Notes: generated by a model from the sequence alone, not told the origin. A stretch of 64,000 nt of DNA from an uncultured Pelagibacteraceae bacterium (GCA_902604355.1 CACKYN010000005.1:1-64000); one strand, 5' to 3'. Counted from the first letter of the stretch, positions 1 to 9,929 are shown. A program made the numbers and translations.

Positions 1-2
1 TA

Positions 3-914
3 CTTAACTCTGTTTCTTTAGTATTTGAAATGCTACCTTTTATTTTTTTAATAAGTACTCAATTTTTTTTTATAAATTTTTTTAAGAATAATGAATTAGA
101 AATTTTTAAATATTCAGGTCTTAAAAACATTAATATTATAAAAATATTAAGTTTAACCGCCTTTTTAATGGGTATTTTGCTAGTAATCCTGTTCTATAAC
201 TTTTCATCAAACCTAAAAAATATTTATTTGGAATTAAAGTCTAACTATACATCAGACAATAAATATCTGGCTGTAATAACTAATAACGGTTTATGGATTA
301 AGGATAAAATTGATGGAAAAACTCTTATTATAAATTCTAACAAAATTGAAAATAATCATTTGGTAGAAACTTTTATTAGTGAGTTTGACGATAATTTTAA
401 AAATATAAGAAATATTCAGAGTGATAAAATTAATATTGAAAGTAATGAATGGTTAATTAAAGATGCAACAGTTTATAATCAAAATATATCCTCTAAAGTT
501 AAAAATCTAAAAATTAATTCAAATTTTAATTATGAAAGAATTCAAACTCTATTTTCTAATTTATCTTCTTTATCTATTTTGGAATTATTAGATTTAAAAA
601 AAAATTACAATCTACTAGGTTATTCAACTATTAAGGTTGATGTCCACTTATACAAACTTTCATCGTATCCCTTATATTTTATTTTAATTGTGATTTTTTC
701 CTCAATTATTATGTTTAATTCTAAAAATTACAAAAGCACTGGTATTAAAGTTACGATTGGTTTATTTTCTTCAGTTTTAATCTATTATATAAATAATTTC
801 TTTTACGTTCTTGGTAACACCGAGCGAATTTCAATAATAGTAGCAATTTGGTTTCCATTGTTAATACTTAGTTTAATAAATATATTAATGATAAGAAATA
901 TAAATGATAAATAA
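3..914 (+). CDS. lptG: LPS export permease LptG, 5' partial
   Basis: Inner-membrane subunit of the LptB2FG transporter, which extracts lipopolysaccharide and passes it to the periplasmic bridge. The reading frame is open from base 3, and the first ATG (base 30) falls inside what should be the second or third membrane segment, so the true start lies upstream of the window. About 303 codons are present against roughly 360 in the family, so about 60 residues are missing. Visible parts are N-terminal hydrophobic segments, a periplasmic beta-jellyroll-like middle (rich in Asn/Lys, around residues 60-200) and three C-terminal membrane helices. It overlaps lptD by 11 bases, which supports LptG rather than LptF, since lptG normally sits last before lptD in this order. 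Confidence 0.8.
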   Translation, partial: LNSVSLVFEMLPFIFLISTQFFFINFFKNNELEIFKYSGLKNINIIKILSLTAFLMGILLVILFYNFSSNLKNIYLELKSNYTSDNKYLAVITNNGLWIKDKIDGKTLIINSNKIENNHLVETFISEFDDNFKNIRNIQSDKINIESNEWLIKDATVYNQNISSKVKNLKINSNFNYERIQTLFSNLSSLSILELLDLKKNYNLLGYSTIKVDVHLYKLSSYPLYFILIVIFSSIIMFNSKNYKSTGIKVTIGLFSSVLIYYINNFFYVLGNTERISIIVAIWFPLLILSLINILMIRNINDK

Positions 915-3513
915 ATTTAAAATAATTTTGTTAATTATATTGATATTTTATTCGAATAATCTATTTGGACAAGAACAATTCAATTTTGATGTGACTGAAA
1001 TTGAAATAAAAGAAAATGGTAATAAATTTATTGGTTTAAAAAGAGGAACAATAATTACAGATAATGGAATAAATATAGATGCTGACAATTTTATTTATGA
1101 TAAAATTCCGAATATTTTAAATGCTCAAGGTAATGTTAAAATTATAGACAAAGTTAATAATACTATCATTTTTTCAAATAAAATTAGTTACTTAAAAAAT
1201 GATGAAATAATATTTACCAGTGGGGACTCTAAAGCTATAAATGATGAAACCATAATATCTGCTGAGGAATTTAATTACTCAAAAAAAACCAATGTTTTAG
1301 TTGGAAAAAATAAAGTTAATATAATTGACTCTAAAGAAGATGTTAAAATTTTTGCACAAGAAATGACTTACAATAAAAATGAAGAAATTATTTTTACAAA
1401 AGGTTTTACAGAGGCTCATGTACAAAATAAGTATAATTTTTATTCAAATGATGTTTTTTATGACAAGAAAAAAATTGAACTTTCATCTAAGAGTAAAACT
1501 CAAGTTTTAGATGATAAATTTAATCTCTACGAATTAGATGAATTTAATTATTCTAAAAAAAAATTTTTACTAAAAGGAAAAAAAGTAAAAATTAAAACAA
1601 ATTTCAAATCCTTAAATAACTCAGATGAATATTTCTTCGAAAATGGTTTTTTTGATTTACAAAATAGAAATTTTAATGCAGGTAAAACTGCAATAAATAT
1701 GCAGAAAAGTATATTTGGAAATATTGAAAATGACCCTAGACTTCTAGGTGTTACGTCTTTTAAAGAAAATCAATTAACTCAAATTAATAAAGGAGTATTT
1801 ACTAGTTGCAAAAAAAGAGATGGCTGTCCTCCGTGGAGCCTTCAAGCTCAGGAAATTATACACGATAAAATAAAAAAACAACTAGTTTATGATCATGCAT
1901 TATTAAAAATATATGATGTTCCTGTAGTATATTTTCCTAAATTTTTTCATCCAGACCCCACAGTAAAAAGACAATCTGGTTTATTAAAACCAATTTTGAA
2001 TGAGTCTCAGGTCCTTGGGTCTTCACTACAATTGCCTTATTTTAAAGTTTTAGCTCCTGATAAAGATATAACTTTTAGACCAAACATTTTTGACAGTGAT
2101 ATTTTTATGCTACAAAATGAATACAGAAATAAAACAGAATATTCTACGTTGTTGGCTGATTTTGCGTTTACAAAAGGATACAAATCTTCTTTATCTTCTA
2201 AAAAGAAAAATATTTCTCACTTATTTGCTAAATATAAATTAAATCTAAATTTAGACAATTTTGCTTCAAGTGAATTAAATATCAATTTAGAGAAAGTTAC
2301 TAATGATACATATCTAAAAGTTTTTGAGAGTAATTTATCAGAGATGGCAATCAAACCTGATAAAGATAAAATTACATCATCAATTGATTTGTTGTTAGAT
2401 CATAACGACTTTAATTTTTCTACTGGCTTTACAAGTTATGAAACATTAAGTGGAAAAAATAGTGATCGTTACCAGTTTATCTTGCCCTACTATAATTTTT
2501 CAAAAAATATTTTTACTAAACAAAATCTGTTTAATATCAAATTAAATTCATCAGGAAGCAATAATTTAAAAAATACAAATAATTTAAGATCTAGAGTGGT
2601 AAATGATCTAAGTTTAGAAAGTGATGATTATATTCTTAATACAGGATTAAAAAATAATTTTGGCGCTTATATTAAAAACTTGAATACTTCAGGAAAAAAT
2701 GATGATTTATATAAATCAAGTCCTCAAGTTGAATTAATGAGTATATTTGAAATGAATTCAAGTTTACCCTTAATTAAATACGGTAAAGTTTTCAATGATT
2801 ATATTGAACCAAAAATTTCATTGAGGTTTAATCCAAGCGATATGAAAGACTATTCCGATAGTGGCCGTAAAATTAATAGTTCAAATATTTTTGAGATAAA
2901 CAGACTCGGTCTTACTGACACATTTGAAGAGGGTAAATCTCTCACTATGGGCCTTGAGTACAAAAAAGAGAGCATTGAAAATATAAATAATTATTTTGAA
3001 TTTAAAATTGCATCTGTATTTAGAGACAATGTTGAAGCAAGAATTCCCTCATCCAGTTCAATTAAACGAGGCGGAGATTTGATAGGATCTGTTAAAAGTA
3101 ATTTAAATAAAAAATTAAATTTTTCATATGATTTTGCAATTGATAATGACATTAAAACAATTGAGTATAACTCACTTAATGCTGATTTTAGTTTAAACAA
3201 ATTTTCGACAGGGATAAAATTTATAGAGGAAAATGGCAAAATTGGTGACTCAAATTCAATAGAAAATACCCTGGAATATAGATTTGATGAAAATAATTTT
3301 TTATCTTTCAATACTAGAAGAAATAGAAAAATTAATTTTACTGAGTATTATGATTTGATATATGAGTATAAGAATGATTGCCTTACTGCTGGTATAAAAT
3401 ACAGGAAAACTTACTATCAAGATAGAGATTTAATGCCAATTGAAAATTTTATGATCTCAATTACTATTTTCCCATTAACCACTTACGAAACAAATTTAGA
3501 TAGCATCAACTAA
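904..3513 (+). CDS. lptD: LPS-assembly outer membrane protein LptD
   Basis: Outer-membrane beta-barrel that inserts lipopolysaccharide into the outer leaflet. At 869 residues it has the usual size. A signal peptide occupies about residues 1-22 (hydrophobic stretch ending near FGQEQ). It is followed by repeated OstA/LptA-like strands (about 30-270) and then the barrel domain. The diagnostic turn with CKKRDGCPPW and the later YFPKFFHPDPTVKRQSG segment (about residues 300-365) are typical of LptD. Cysteines are few: two in that motif and one near the C terminus (NDCLTAG), so the disulfide pattern differs from the E. coli four-Cys pattern. It lies between lptG and surA, whose chaperone product helps fold this barrel. 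Confidence 0.9.
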   Translation: MINKFKIILLIILIFYSNNLFGQEQFNFDVTEIEIKENGNKFIGLKRGTIITDNGINIDADNFIYDKIPNILNAQGNVKIIDKVNNTIIFSNKISYLKNDEIIFTSGDSKAINDETIISAEEFNYSKKTNVLVGKNKVNIIDSKEDVKIFAQEMTYNKNEEIIFTKGFTEAHVQNKYNFYSNDVFYDKKKIELSSKSKTQVLDDKFNLYELDEFNYSKKKFLLKGKKVKIKTNFKSLNNSDEYFFENGFFDLQNRNFNAGKTAINMQKSIFGNIENDPRLLGVTSFKENQLTQINKGVFTSCKKRDGCPPWSLQAQEIIHDKIKKQLVYDHALLKIYDVPVVYFPKFFHPDPTVKRQSGLLKPILNESQVLGSSLQLPYFKVLAPDKDITFRPNIFDSDIFMLQNEYRNKTEYSTLLADFAFTKGYKSSLSSKKKNISHLFAKYKLNLNLDNFASSELNINLEKVTNDTYLKVFESNLSEMAIKPDKDKITSSIDLLLDHNDFNFSTGFTSYETLSGKNSDRYQFILPYYNFSKNIFTKQNLFNIKLNSSGSNNLKNTNNLRSRVVNDLSLESDDYILNTGLKNNFGAYIKNLNTSGKNDDLYKSSPQVELMSIFEMNSSLPLIKYGKVFNDYIEPKISLRFNPSDMKDYSDSGRKINSSNIFEINRLGLTDTFEEGKSLTMGLEYKKESIENINNYFEFKIASVFRDNVEARIPSSSSIKRGGDLIGSVKSNLNKKLNFSYDFAIDNDIKTIEYNSLNADFSLNKFSTGIKFIEENGKIGDSNSIENTLEYRFDENNFLSFNTRRNRKINFTEYYDLIYEYKNDCLTAGIKYRKTYYQDRDLMPIENFMISITIFPLTTYETNLDSIN

Positions 3514-3514
3514 A

Positions 3515-4444
3515 GTGAATATAAAAAAATATTTATTATTAATATTAATACTATTATTCATAAATCAAAATTTAAAAGCAATTGAAAATAAAATTCTTTT
3601 TAAAATTGATAATGAAATAATAACTAGTATTGAGATCTTTAAATATTCAAACTATCTGGTTGAAATGGATAAAAACATTAGAAACCTAAATGATAAAGAG
3701 GTATTTGAACTGGCAAAAAATTTGTTGATCAAAGAAAAAATTAAGAAAATTAAACTTAAAAATGAAGGTGTAAAATTAGATATAGATGAGAAAATACTTG
3801 ATAATTATATTAAATCTATTTTTTCAACTAAAAGGATAAATAATTTTAATCAATATAAAGAATTCTTAAATAATTTAGAGATAGAAGCTGATTTTATGAA
3901 GGAAAAATTAATAATAAATTTAGCATGGAATAATTTAATATTTAAGAAATTTTCCTCAAAATTAAAAATAAATAAGGATGAGTTAAAAAAAAAAATCAAT
4001 AATCAAAATAATATAAATTCAAAATCTTATCTATTATCAGAAATATTTTTTGAAGTATCAGATAAGTCTAAAGTAAATAAAAAATACAAAGAAATAAAAA
4101 CATATATAGAGAAAGAAAGTTTTAAAAAAGCAGCTTTAATTTATAGTAAGGCTGATACGTCTAGAGATGGGGGAAGTCTAGGTTGGATAAACGCCAAAGC
4201 TTTAAATAAAAATATACTCAAACCGTTATCTGTATTAAATAAAAACGATATTACTAATCCAATTCCAGTACCAGGTGGTTTTTTAATTCTTCGTTTGGAG
4301 GATAAAAAAACAATTAAAGATATTTCGAATTTAGAAAATGAGCTAAATAATTTAATAAGAATTAAAACTAATCAACAATTAAGTCAATTTTCTAATATAT
4401 ATTTTAATAAAGTAAAAAAAGAAATTTTAATTTATGAATTTTAA
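3515..4444 (+). CDS. surA: Periplasmic chaperone/peptidyl-prolyl isomerase SurA
   Basis: Periplasmic folding factor for outer-membrane barrels. It starts with GTG one base after the lptD stop; no separate Shine-Dalgarno is obvious, so translational coupling is likely. The protein has an N-terminal signal peptide (residues 1-22), a SurA N-terminal helical region (about 25-160) and a single parvulin/PpiC domain (about 165-270, with LSEIFF, GGSLGWI and PVPGGFLILRL). At 309 residues it is shorter than E. coli SurA (428), consistent with one rather than two parvulin repeats. It overlaps pdxA by 11 bases. The conserved order lptD-surA-pdxA-rsmA supports the call. Confidence 0.87.
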   Translation: MNIKKYLLLILILLFINQNLKAIENKILFKIDNEIITSIEIFKYSNYLVEMDKNIRNLNDKEVFELAKNLLIKEKIKKIKLKNEGVKLDIDEKILDNYIKSIFSTKRINNFNQYKEFLNNLEIEADFMKEKLIINLAWNNLIFKKFSSKLKINKDELKKKINNQNNINSKSYLLSEIFFEVSDKSKVNKKYKEIKTYIEKESFKKAALIYSKADTSRDGGSLGWINAKALNKNILKPLSVLNKNDITNPIPVPGGFLILRLEDKKTIKDISNLENELNNLIRIKTNQQLSQFSNIYFNKVKKEILIYEF

Positions 4445-5399
4445 TAATTCTATATTAATTGTAATGGGAGAGCCCAATAGTGTATTTTTAGAAATTTTTT
4501 TTAAAACAATAAAAAAAATTAAAACTAAAAATCCATTAATTTTAATTGGATCGTATAAAGTACTCACACTTCAAATGAAAAAGCTAAATTTTAAAAAAAA
4601 GATTAAATTATTAGATCAAAATAATTTAAAAAAATATATACTTGATAACAAATCAATTAATTTAATTGATGTCAGATACGAAACAAATAAAGCTTTTGAA
4701 AATATTTCATCCAAATCTAATATTTATATTAAAAGATGTTTTGAAATTGCATTTAAAATAATTAGAAAAAATAAAATAAAAAAACTTATTAATGGGGCAA
4801 TCAATAAGAAAACTTTTTTAAATAAAAAATACTTAGGTATCACAGAGTACATTTCAAAAGAATTTAAATCTAAAAAGACTGCTATGTTAATTTATAATAA
4901 AAAATTATCTGTTTGCCCAATTACAACACACTTGCCAATAAAATTAGTTTCAAATAAAATTAAAAAAAAAGATATTTCAGATAAAGTTTTTTTAATAAAT
5001 AATTTTTATGTTAAAAAATTTGGTTTTAAACCAAAAATTGCAATTTTAGGTCTTAATCCACATTGTGAGAGTATTCATAAATATAATGAAGATGATAAAA
5101 TTATTAAACCAATAGTTAAACATTTAAATAAAAAATATTATGTTTCAGGACCCTATTCTGCTGACACCATATTTTTAAAAAACAATAGAAAAAAATTTGA
5201 CGTTATAGTAGGAATGTATCACGATCAAGTGCTAGCTCCATTAAAGACTCTCTTTGAATATGATGCAATTAATATAACTTTAGGTTTACCATTTGATAGG
5301 ATATCACCAGATCATGGACCTAATGAAAATATGGTTGGTAAAAATGTCTCAAATCCATTAAGTTTATTAAAAGCCATTCAATTTTTGGAAAAATATTGA
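4434..5399 (+). CDS. pdxA: 4-hydroxythreonine-4-phosphate dehydrogenase PdxA
   Basis: NAD-dependent enzyme of pyridoxal phosphate synthesis that oxidises 4-hydroxythreonine phosphate. The 321-residue length is normal. Signature elements are visible: MGEPNS near the N terminus, TTHLPIKLV (metal-ligand His), LGLNPHCES, GPYSADTIF, YHDQVLAPLKTL and the C-terminal GLPFDRISPDHGP block, which together carry the three metal-binding His positions. It overlaps surA by 11 bases and rsmA by 4, the classic surA-pdxA-ksgA order. Its neighbourhood gives no other vitamin B6 gene, so whether the full pathway exists cannot be judged here. Confidence 0.9.
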   Translation: MNFNNSILIVMGEPNSVFLEIFFKTIKKIKTKNPLILIGSYKVLTLQMKKLNFKKKIKLLDQNNLKKYILDNKSINLIDVRYETNKAFENISSKSNIYIKRCFEIAFKIIRKNKIKKLINGAINKKTFLNKKYLGITEYISKEFKSKKTAMLIYNKKLSVCPITTHLPIKLVSNKIKKKDISDKVFLINNFYVKKFGFKPKIAILGLNPHCESIHKYNEDDKIIKPIVKHLNKKYYVSGPYSADTIFLKNNRKKFDVIVGMYHDQVLAPLKTLFEYDAINITLGLPFDRISPDHGPNENMVGKNVSNPLSLLKAIQFLEKY

Positions 5400-6181
5400 T
5401 TAAAGCCAAAAAAAGTTTAGGACAAAATTTTTTAATAGATGAAAATATTCTAGATAAAATAGTTAGCTTGATTCAAATAGAGAAAAAAAATATTCTCGAA
5501 ATAGGACCTGGTACTGGAAATTTGACATCGAATATTTTAAAAAAAAATCCAAAAATAGTCATAGTGATTGAAAAAGACAAAAAACTTGCAGAAAAACTAA
5601 AACAAAATTTTAGGAATAAGATAACAGTAATAAATAAAGATATCTTAGAAATTGATGAGACTTCATTGATAAGTGGAAAACTTATTGTATTTGGTAACCT
5701 TCCATACAATATTTCTACAGAAATATTAAGTAAATGGATTATAAATTTAAAAGATAACTTTTGGTTTGATCATCTTGTTTTAATGTTTCAAAAAGAGGTA
5801 GCAAATAGGATTATCTCTAAATTTAATTCATCAAGCTATGGCAGAATATCTATATTAGCAAATTGGAAACTCGAGATAATTAAAATTTGCGATATTAAGC
5901 CTGAGGCTTTTTATCCAAAGCCAAAGGTTGATAGTTCTTTACTACTATTCACTCCAAAAAATAAAATATTTAAGCTTAAGGATCCTAAAAACTTAGAAAA
6001 GGTTACAAGAGTTTTTTTTAATCATAGAAGAAAAATGTTAAAAAAGCCTTATAATCAACTTTTTAATGGTAATCAAAATATACTGGATAAGCTTAAAATT
6101 GATTTAAATCTCAGACCACAAAATTTAGATTTTGAAACTTACTACAAATTAGTTAGAGAATATGAATATCTAAGAAGTTAA
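5396..6181 (+). CDS. rsmA: 16S rRNA dimethyladenosine transferase RsmA (KsgA)
   Basis: SAM-dependent methyltransferase that dimethylates two adjacent adenosines near the 3' end of 16S rRNA late in 30S assembly. It starts with TTG embedded in the pdxA stop (TTGA), a 4-base overlap typical of coupled genes. Diagnostic motifs are [11 protein letters not shown] at the N terminus, the SAM motif [10 protein letters not shown] (about residues 36-45), and [13 protein letters not shown] (the NLPY catalytic motif, about 100). The C-terminal small domain carries [11 protein letters not shown]. The length of 261 residues is typical. The 3' end overlaps the convergent gmk by 12 bases. Confidence 0.92.
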   Translation: MIKAKKSLGQNFLIDENILDKIVSLIQIEKKNILEIGPGTGNLTSNILKKNPKIVIVIEKDKKLAEKLKQNFRNKITVINKDILEIDETSLISGKLIVFGNLPYNISTEILSKWIINLKDNFWFDHLVLMFQKEVANRIISKFNSSSYGRISILANWKLEIIKICDIKPEAFYPKPKVDSSLLLFTPKNKIFKLKDPKNLEKVTRVFFNHRRKMLKKPYNQLFNGNQNILDKLKIDLNLRPQNLDFETYYKLVREYEYLRS

Positions 6182-6802
6182 TTTCTCTATATGATTTCTA
6201 ATATAATTGGCATCATAATCTTTTGAACCATTATTTATTTCTGCAAGAATTAGATTTTTTATTTTAGAATAACAAGTTTCAATTGTATCATTTATAATTA
6301 CATAGTCATAATTAATCCAATGCAGTACGTCCCGTCCAAACTGCTTCATTCTTTCTTCAGCGATCAACTTATCTTTCATGTCTCTGTTTGAGAGTCTCTC
6401 AAACAAGATCTCTTTACTTGGTGGTAAAATAAAAAATGAAATCAATTTGTAATCTAAGTTTTTATTCCTTATTTGGTCAGCGCCTTGCCAATCAATATCA
6501 AATAAAACATTTTTACCTTTATTGAGTTTATCGATAACAGGTGTCCTAGTGGTTCCATAGAAATTACTAAAAACTTTTGCATATTCTAAAAATTCTTCAT
6601 TTTTAATAAATCTTTTAAATTCAGTTTCCTCAACAAAAAAATAATCTTTGTTGGGTGTCTCATTAGGCCTAGGTTGTCTCGTTGTATGTGATATAGATAT
6701 TTCAAAGTTATCTAGTTTAGATAACATCTTCACTAGTGTTGTCTTACCTGCTCCTGAGGGAGAAGATAAAATTATCATTACCCCATCTTTTTCTGAGGGC
6801 AT
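6170..6802 (-). CDS. gmk: Guanylate kinase
   Basis: Phosphorylates GMP to GDP with ATP. The P-loop [10 protein letters not shown] sits near the N terminus, followed by [11 protein letters not shown] (GMP binding), [10 protein letters not shown] and the lid region. I chose the ATG at 6802, giving 210 residues, close to the 207 of E. coli. An in-frame TTG at 6829 would add nine residues inside acpP and is less likely. It directly follows acpP with a gap of seven bases. Genes usually found between acpP and gmk in alphaproteobacteria (fabF, mltG, a YicC-like gene) are absent here. Confidence 0.92.
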   Translation of the reverse strand: MPSEKDGVMIILSSPSGAGKTTLVKMLSKLDNFEISISHTTRQPRPNETPNKDYFFVEETEFKRFIKNEEFLEYAKVFSNFYGTTRTPVIDKLNKGKNVLFDIDWQGADQIRNKNLDYKLISFFILPPSKEILFERLSNRDMKDKLIAEERMKQFGRDVLHWINYDYVIINDTIETCYSKIKNLILAEINNGSKDYDANYIRNHIEKLTS

Positions 6803-6809
6803 TAAATTT

Positions 6810-7049
6810 TTAGTTTGCTTTTCCTTCAATAAACTTTACTGCATCACCAACAGTTAAAATTTTCTCAGCTTCACTATCTGATATCTCAGATCCAAATTCC
6901 TCTTCGAAAGCCATCACTAATTCAACTGTATCTAGACTGTCAGCTCCCAAATCATCTATAAAACTAGACTCTTCTGTAACTTTTGCTTCGTCGATACCTA
7001 AATGATCAGCAACAATTTTTTTTACTTTGCTTGAAACGTCTTCTGACAT
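6810..7049 (-). CDS. acpP: Acyl carrier protein
   Basis: Small acidic carrier of growing fatty-acyl chains. At 79 residues it has the four-helix ACP pattern, with the phosphopantetheine attachment Ser in [10 protein letters not shown] (Ser about residue 37). It sits 48 bases after fabG and just before gmk. The gap upstream contains a purine-rich stretch (AAAAAGGATC on the coding strand) suitable as a ribosome site, fitting the need for high translation of ACP. Confidence 0.96.
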   Translation of the reverse strand: MSEDVSSKVKKIVADHLGIDEAKVTEESSFIDDLGADSLDTVELVMAFEEEFGSEISDSEAEKILTVGDAVKFIEGKAN

Positions 7050-7097
7050 ATTGATCCTTTTTGTTATGAATTCTTAATAGTTTAAAAACATTTTTTG

Positions 7098-7835
7098 TCA
7101 AGCCATATACATGCCTCCATTAACATGTAAAGTTTCTCCATTGATATAACTTGATAGATTTGAACATAAAAAAAGTACTGCATTGGCGATATCATCTGGG
7201 TTTCCAAGACGGGCTGAGGGAATTTTTGATATTATAGCTTCTTTAAATTTACCATCTAATTTATCTGTCATTGATGTTTTTATAAAGCCAGGAGAAATAC
7301 AATTTATATTTATATTTTTTTTTGCATATTCCATCGCCAAACTCTTGGACATAGCTATTATACCTGCTTTAGATGCTGTATAATTAGCTTGTCCTAAGTT
7401 TCCTGTATGACCGACAACCGATGTAATATTCACAATCCTACCTGATTTATTCTTGAGCATTTTTTTAATTGCAGATTTACTCATCAAAAAAGTTGACGTT
7501 AAATTTATATTAATTACTTTTTGCCATTCTTCTAGACTCATTCTTATTGCAAGGTTATCTTGAGTAACTCCAGCATTATTAACTATACAGTCTAAATTTC
7601 CACCAAGTTCTCTCGTTGCATTTTCTACAAATTCCTCAATTTTATCACTTTGAGAAATATCAAATTTTAGAATTTTAATATTTTGATATTTATCTTTTAA
7701 TTCATTTAGTTTTTCAATTCTTGTACCGGAAGCTAAAATATTCGCTTTAGCATAGCTTAATTTTTCAATTATTGAATTTCCAATACCACCAGAAGCACCT
7801 GTAACAATAATATTTTTACCTTCTAGATCCATCAT
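7098..7835 (-). CDS. fabG: 3-oxoacyl-ACP reductase FabG
   Basis: NADPH-dependent short-chain dehydrogenase that reduces 3-oxoacyl-ACP in fatty-acid elongation. It has the Rossmann motif TGASGGIGNS, NNAG, catalytic Ser in NITSVVG and the YTASK catalytic Tyr/Lys pair, and a C terminus NGETLHVNGGMYMA typical of FabG. The 245-residue length is standard. It overlaps fabD by 4 bases, and the fabD-fabG-acpP order distinguishes it from the other SDRs of the window. It serves below as the reference for judging the catalytic residues of the SDR at 62161. Confidence 0.94.
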   Translation of the reverse strand: MMDLEGKNIIVTGASGGIGNSIIEKLSYAKANILASGTRIEKLNELKDKYQNIKILKFDISQSDKIEEFVENATRELGGNLDCIVNNAGVTQDNLAIRMSLEEWQKVININLTSTFLMSKSAIKKMLKNKSGRIVNITSVVGHTGNLGQANYTASKAGIIAMSKSLAMEYAKKNININCISPGFIKTSMTDKLDGKFKEAIISKIPSARLGNPDDIANAVLFLCSNLSSYINGETLHVNGGMYMA

Positions 7836-8758
7836 ATTTTTATGCTCTCAATATCACTAAGACTGTTTATCGTATCAATTTTTACATCTCTATTAATTCT
7901 TTTTACCAAACCTGACAACACTTTCCCAGGTCCAATTTCTATGAAATGATCTACATTATTTTCAATCATATTAATAACGCTTTCTCTCCATCTTACTCTA
8001 CTCTCTATTTGTTTGATTAATAGAGTTTTAAGCTCGTCAAGATCTTTAATTTCATTGGCTGTCACATTTGAAATTAATCTATTTTGTCCACTTTTAAAAT
8101 TAAGCTTATTTAACTCCTCTCTCATAATTTTGGTAGCATTTTCCATCAAATCACAATGAAAAGGTGCGCTAACTGGAAGTTTAATATTTTTAATCGAATT
8201 TTCTTTTAAAATTTGCATAACTTGTTTTAAGTCTTCTATTCTTCCGCTCAAAACTATCTGACCCTCAGAATTATCATTTGCAATTTCGGCATTAAATATT
8301 TTTTTATTATCAGCTAAAATTTTTTCAACTATATCAATTTTTGCACCTAATACCGCAACCATACCTCCTTCTCCTTTAGGAACTGCATTTTGCATAGCTT
8401 CTCCTCTAGTTCTTAAAATTTTTAAAGTTTCCTGAAAATCTAAATAATCAGCACATGACAAAGCTGAGTATTCACCTAAAGAATGTCCTGCAAAATATTT
8501 AGCTTTATTTAAATCTAGGTTGAATTCTTTTTTAATTATGTTGAATATTGAATAGCTGATTAAAAAAATTGCTGGTTGAGTATTAATTGTTAAATCTAAT
8601 TCTTCTTTTGAACCTTCTAAAATTAGCTTAGAAATAGAGAAATTTAGAGTTTCATCTGCCTGCTTAAACAAATTTTTAACAATATCAAATTTGTCATAAA
8701 GCTCCTTCCCCATTCCCACCATTTGGGAACCTTGACCAGGGAAAATTACTGAAAACAT
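7832..8758 (-). CDS. fabD: Malonyl-CoA:ACP transacylase FabD
   Basis: Loads malonate onto ACP for fatty-acid synthesis. Signature motifs: FPGQGSQMVGMG at the N terminus, the catalytic Ser in GHSLGEYSAL (about residue 92), a catalytic His in APFHCDLM (about 200) and IEIGPGKVLSGL near the C terminus. The length of 308 residues is normal. It is the first gene of the fabD-fabG-acpP-gmk run and is divergent from rpsF, with an 86-base shared upstream region. Confidence 0.95.
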   Translation of the reverse strand: MFSVIFPGQGSQMVGMGKELYDKFDIVKNLFKQADETLNFSISKLILEGSKEELDLTINTQPAIFLISYSIFNIIKKEFNLDLNKAKYFAGHSLGEYSALSCADYLDFQETLKILRTRGEAMQNAVPKGEGGMVAVLGAKIDIVEKILADNKKIFNAEIANDNSEGQIVLSGRIEDLKQVMQILKENSIKNIKLPVSAPFHCDLMENATKIMREELNKLNFKSGQNRLISNVTANEIKDLDELKTLLIKQIESRVRWRESVINMIENNVDHFIEIGPGKVLSGLVKRINRDVKIDTINSLSDIESIKI

Positions 8759-8783
8759 ATAAAAAAAACTAACTAATTTGCCT

Positions 8784-8812
8784 TTTAACTATTGTAATTG
8801 AACTTTTATAAT
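8784..8812 (+). promoter_or_regulatory. Probable promoter of the rpsF-rpsR-rplI operon
   Basis: A TTTAAC hexamer (8784-8789) and a perfect TATAAT (8807-8812) are separated by 17 bases in the gap between divergent fabD and rpsF. The -10 lies 33 bases before the rpsF ATG. This is the clearest sigma-70-like pair I found in the window, as expected for a ribosomal protein operon. It is read by eye only; A+T-rich background makes chance matches to the -10 common. Confidence 0.5.
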
Positions 8813-8844
8813 AGTATATCCTCATTTTTTATTAAAGAACTTAA

Positions 8845-9198
8845 ATGAATTTATACGAACATACTATTATTGCTAGACAAGATACTTCACCAAGTGAATT
8901 AAAGCAATTAACTGAAAAATATTCTAAAATTATTGAGAAAAATGAAGGAGAAGTTGTGAAGACTGAAAATTGGGGCTTAATTAACTTGTCATATTTAATA
9001 AAGAAAAACAAAAAAGGTAGTTATATTCATTTTAAAATCAAGGGTAGTGGAAAAGTTATTGTTGAGCTTGAAAAGAATGAGTCAATAGATAAAAAATTAT
9101 TAAGGTATTTAACAGTTAGAGTAAAAAAGTTTGATTTAGATACAATGTACTTTGGTAAAAAAGAAGATAATGAAAAAAAGGAAAGTGTTAAAAATTAA
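8845..9198 (+). CDS. rpsF: Ribosomal protein S6
   Basis: 30S subunit protein that pairs with S18 on the platform. The N terminus [21 protein letters not shown] and the following [22 protein letters not shown] segment are typical of S6. The 117-residue length includes a charged C-terminal tail ([13 protein letters not shown]), as seen in many S6 proteins. The stop codon overlaps the rpsR start by one base. It begins the conserved rpsF-rpsR-rplI operon. Confidence 0.95.
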   Translation: MNLYEHTIIARQDTSPSELKQLTEKYSKIIEKNEGEVVKTENWGLINLSYLIKKNKKGSYIHFKIKGSGKVIVELEKNESIDKKLLRYLTVRVKKFDLDTMYFGKKEDNEKKESVKN

Positions 9199-9470
9199 TG
9201 CCTAAAAGACAAAGTGGAAATAAAAAAGGAAAACAAAGTAATTTTGCAAAATTAAGTATTTTTCAACCTAATAAATATAAATTTAAAAAAACCTGTCCAC
9301 TTTCTATAAAAGGGGCCCCAGAGGTTAATTATAAAAATATTAAATTATTAAAGAAATATATGTCGGAAAATGGCAAGATTTTACCTTCAAGAATAACTAA
9401 TGTATCCCAAAAAAAACAAAGAGAATTATCTTTATCGATTAAGAGAGCTAGAAATTTAGCATTAATTTAA
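9198..9470 (+). CDS. rpsR: Ribosomal protein S18
   Basis: 30S protein binding beside S6. The 90-residue protein has the S18 core ([16 protein letters not shown] followed by [18 protein letters not shown]). The N-terminal extension is rich in Lys/Gly/Asn. A KTCPLS motif stands where S18 normally has the first conserved segment. It overlaps rpsF by one base and abuts rplI with no gap. Confidence 0.94.
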   Translation: MPKRQSGNKKGKQSNFAKLSIFQPNKYKFKKTCPLSIKGAPEVNYKNIKLLKKYMSENGKILPSRITNVSQKKQRELSLSIKRARNLALI

Positions 9471-9929
9471 ATGAAAGTAATATTATTAGAAAACGTTAAA
9501 AGAATTGGATCTATTGGTGAAGTAATAAATGTTAAAAGAGGTTACGCAAGAAACTACTTAATAGCTAATAAAAAAGCGCTTTATGCCTCAAAAGAAAATA
9601 TTAATGAAGTTGAAAAAATTAAAATTGAATTATCTAAAAAGGATAGTGAGAAAAAAAAAGAAGCTTCTCAAATAGCCGAAAAAATTAATGGAAAAGAGTA
9701 TTTAATTAAAAAATTAAGTACAGAGAATAAAGAATTATATGGTTCCGTTAAACCAACCGAAATTGCTAAATTAATTCAGGAAAAAGATAAGATAGAAATC
9801 AAGCCCTCAATGATACAGCCAATAAGAGAAATAAAATCACTTGGTAAGTTTAAAGTTAGAGTCTCTCTACACTCTGAAGTTGATGCAGAAATCTCTATAA
9901 ATGTTTCTTCTGCAGAAATAATTCAATAA
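9471..9929 (+). CDS. rplI: Ribosomal protein L9
   Basis: 50S protein near the L1 stalk. The N-terminal domain has the standard start MKVILLENVKRIGSIGEV, then VKRGYARNYLI, a long charged connecting helix (about residues 45-75) and the C-terminal domain ending in VSLHSEVDAEISINV. The length of 152 residues is normal. Its ATG follows immediately after the rpsR stop. A gap of 69 bases separates it from dnaB. Confidence 0.95.
   Translation: MKVILLENVKRIGSIGEVINVKRGYARNYLIANKKALYASKENINEVEKIKIELSKKDSEKKKEASQIAEKINGKEYLIKKLSTENKELYGSVKPTEIAKLIQEKDKIEIKPSMIQPIREIKSLGKFKVRVSLHSEVDAEISINVSSAEIIQ

Noticed and set aside
2991-3311. 106-codon open frame on the minus strand inside lptD.
   Set aside because: It lies wholly within a clear lptD frame, has no recognisable motif and is a shadow of it, as are other antisense frames inside dnaB, the RND gene, gcvP, acnD, prpF and tctA.
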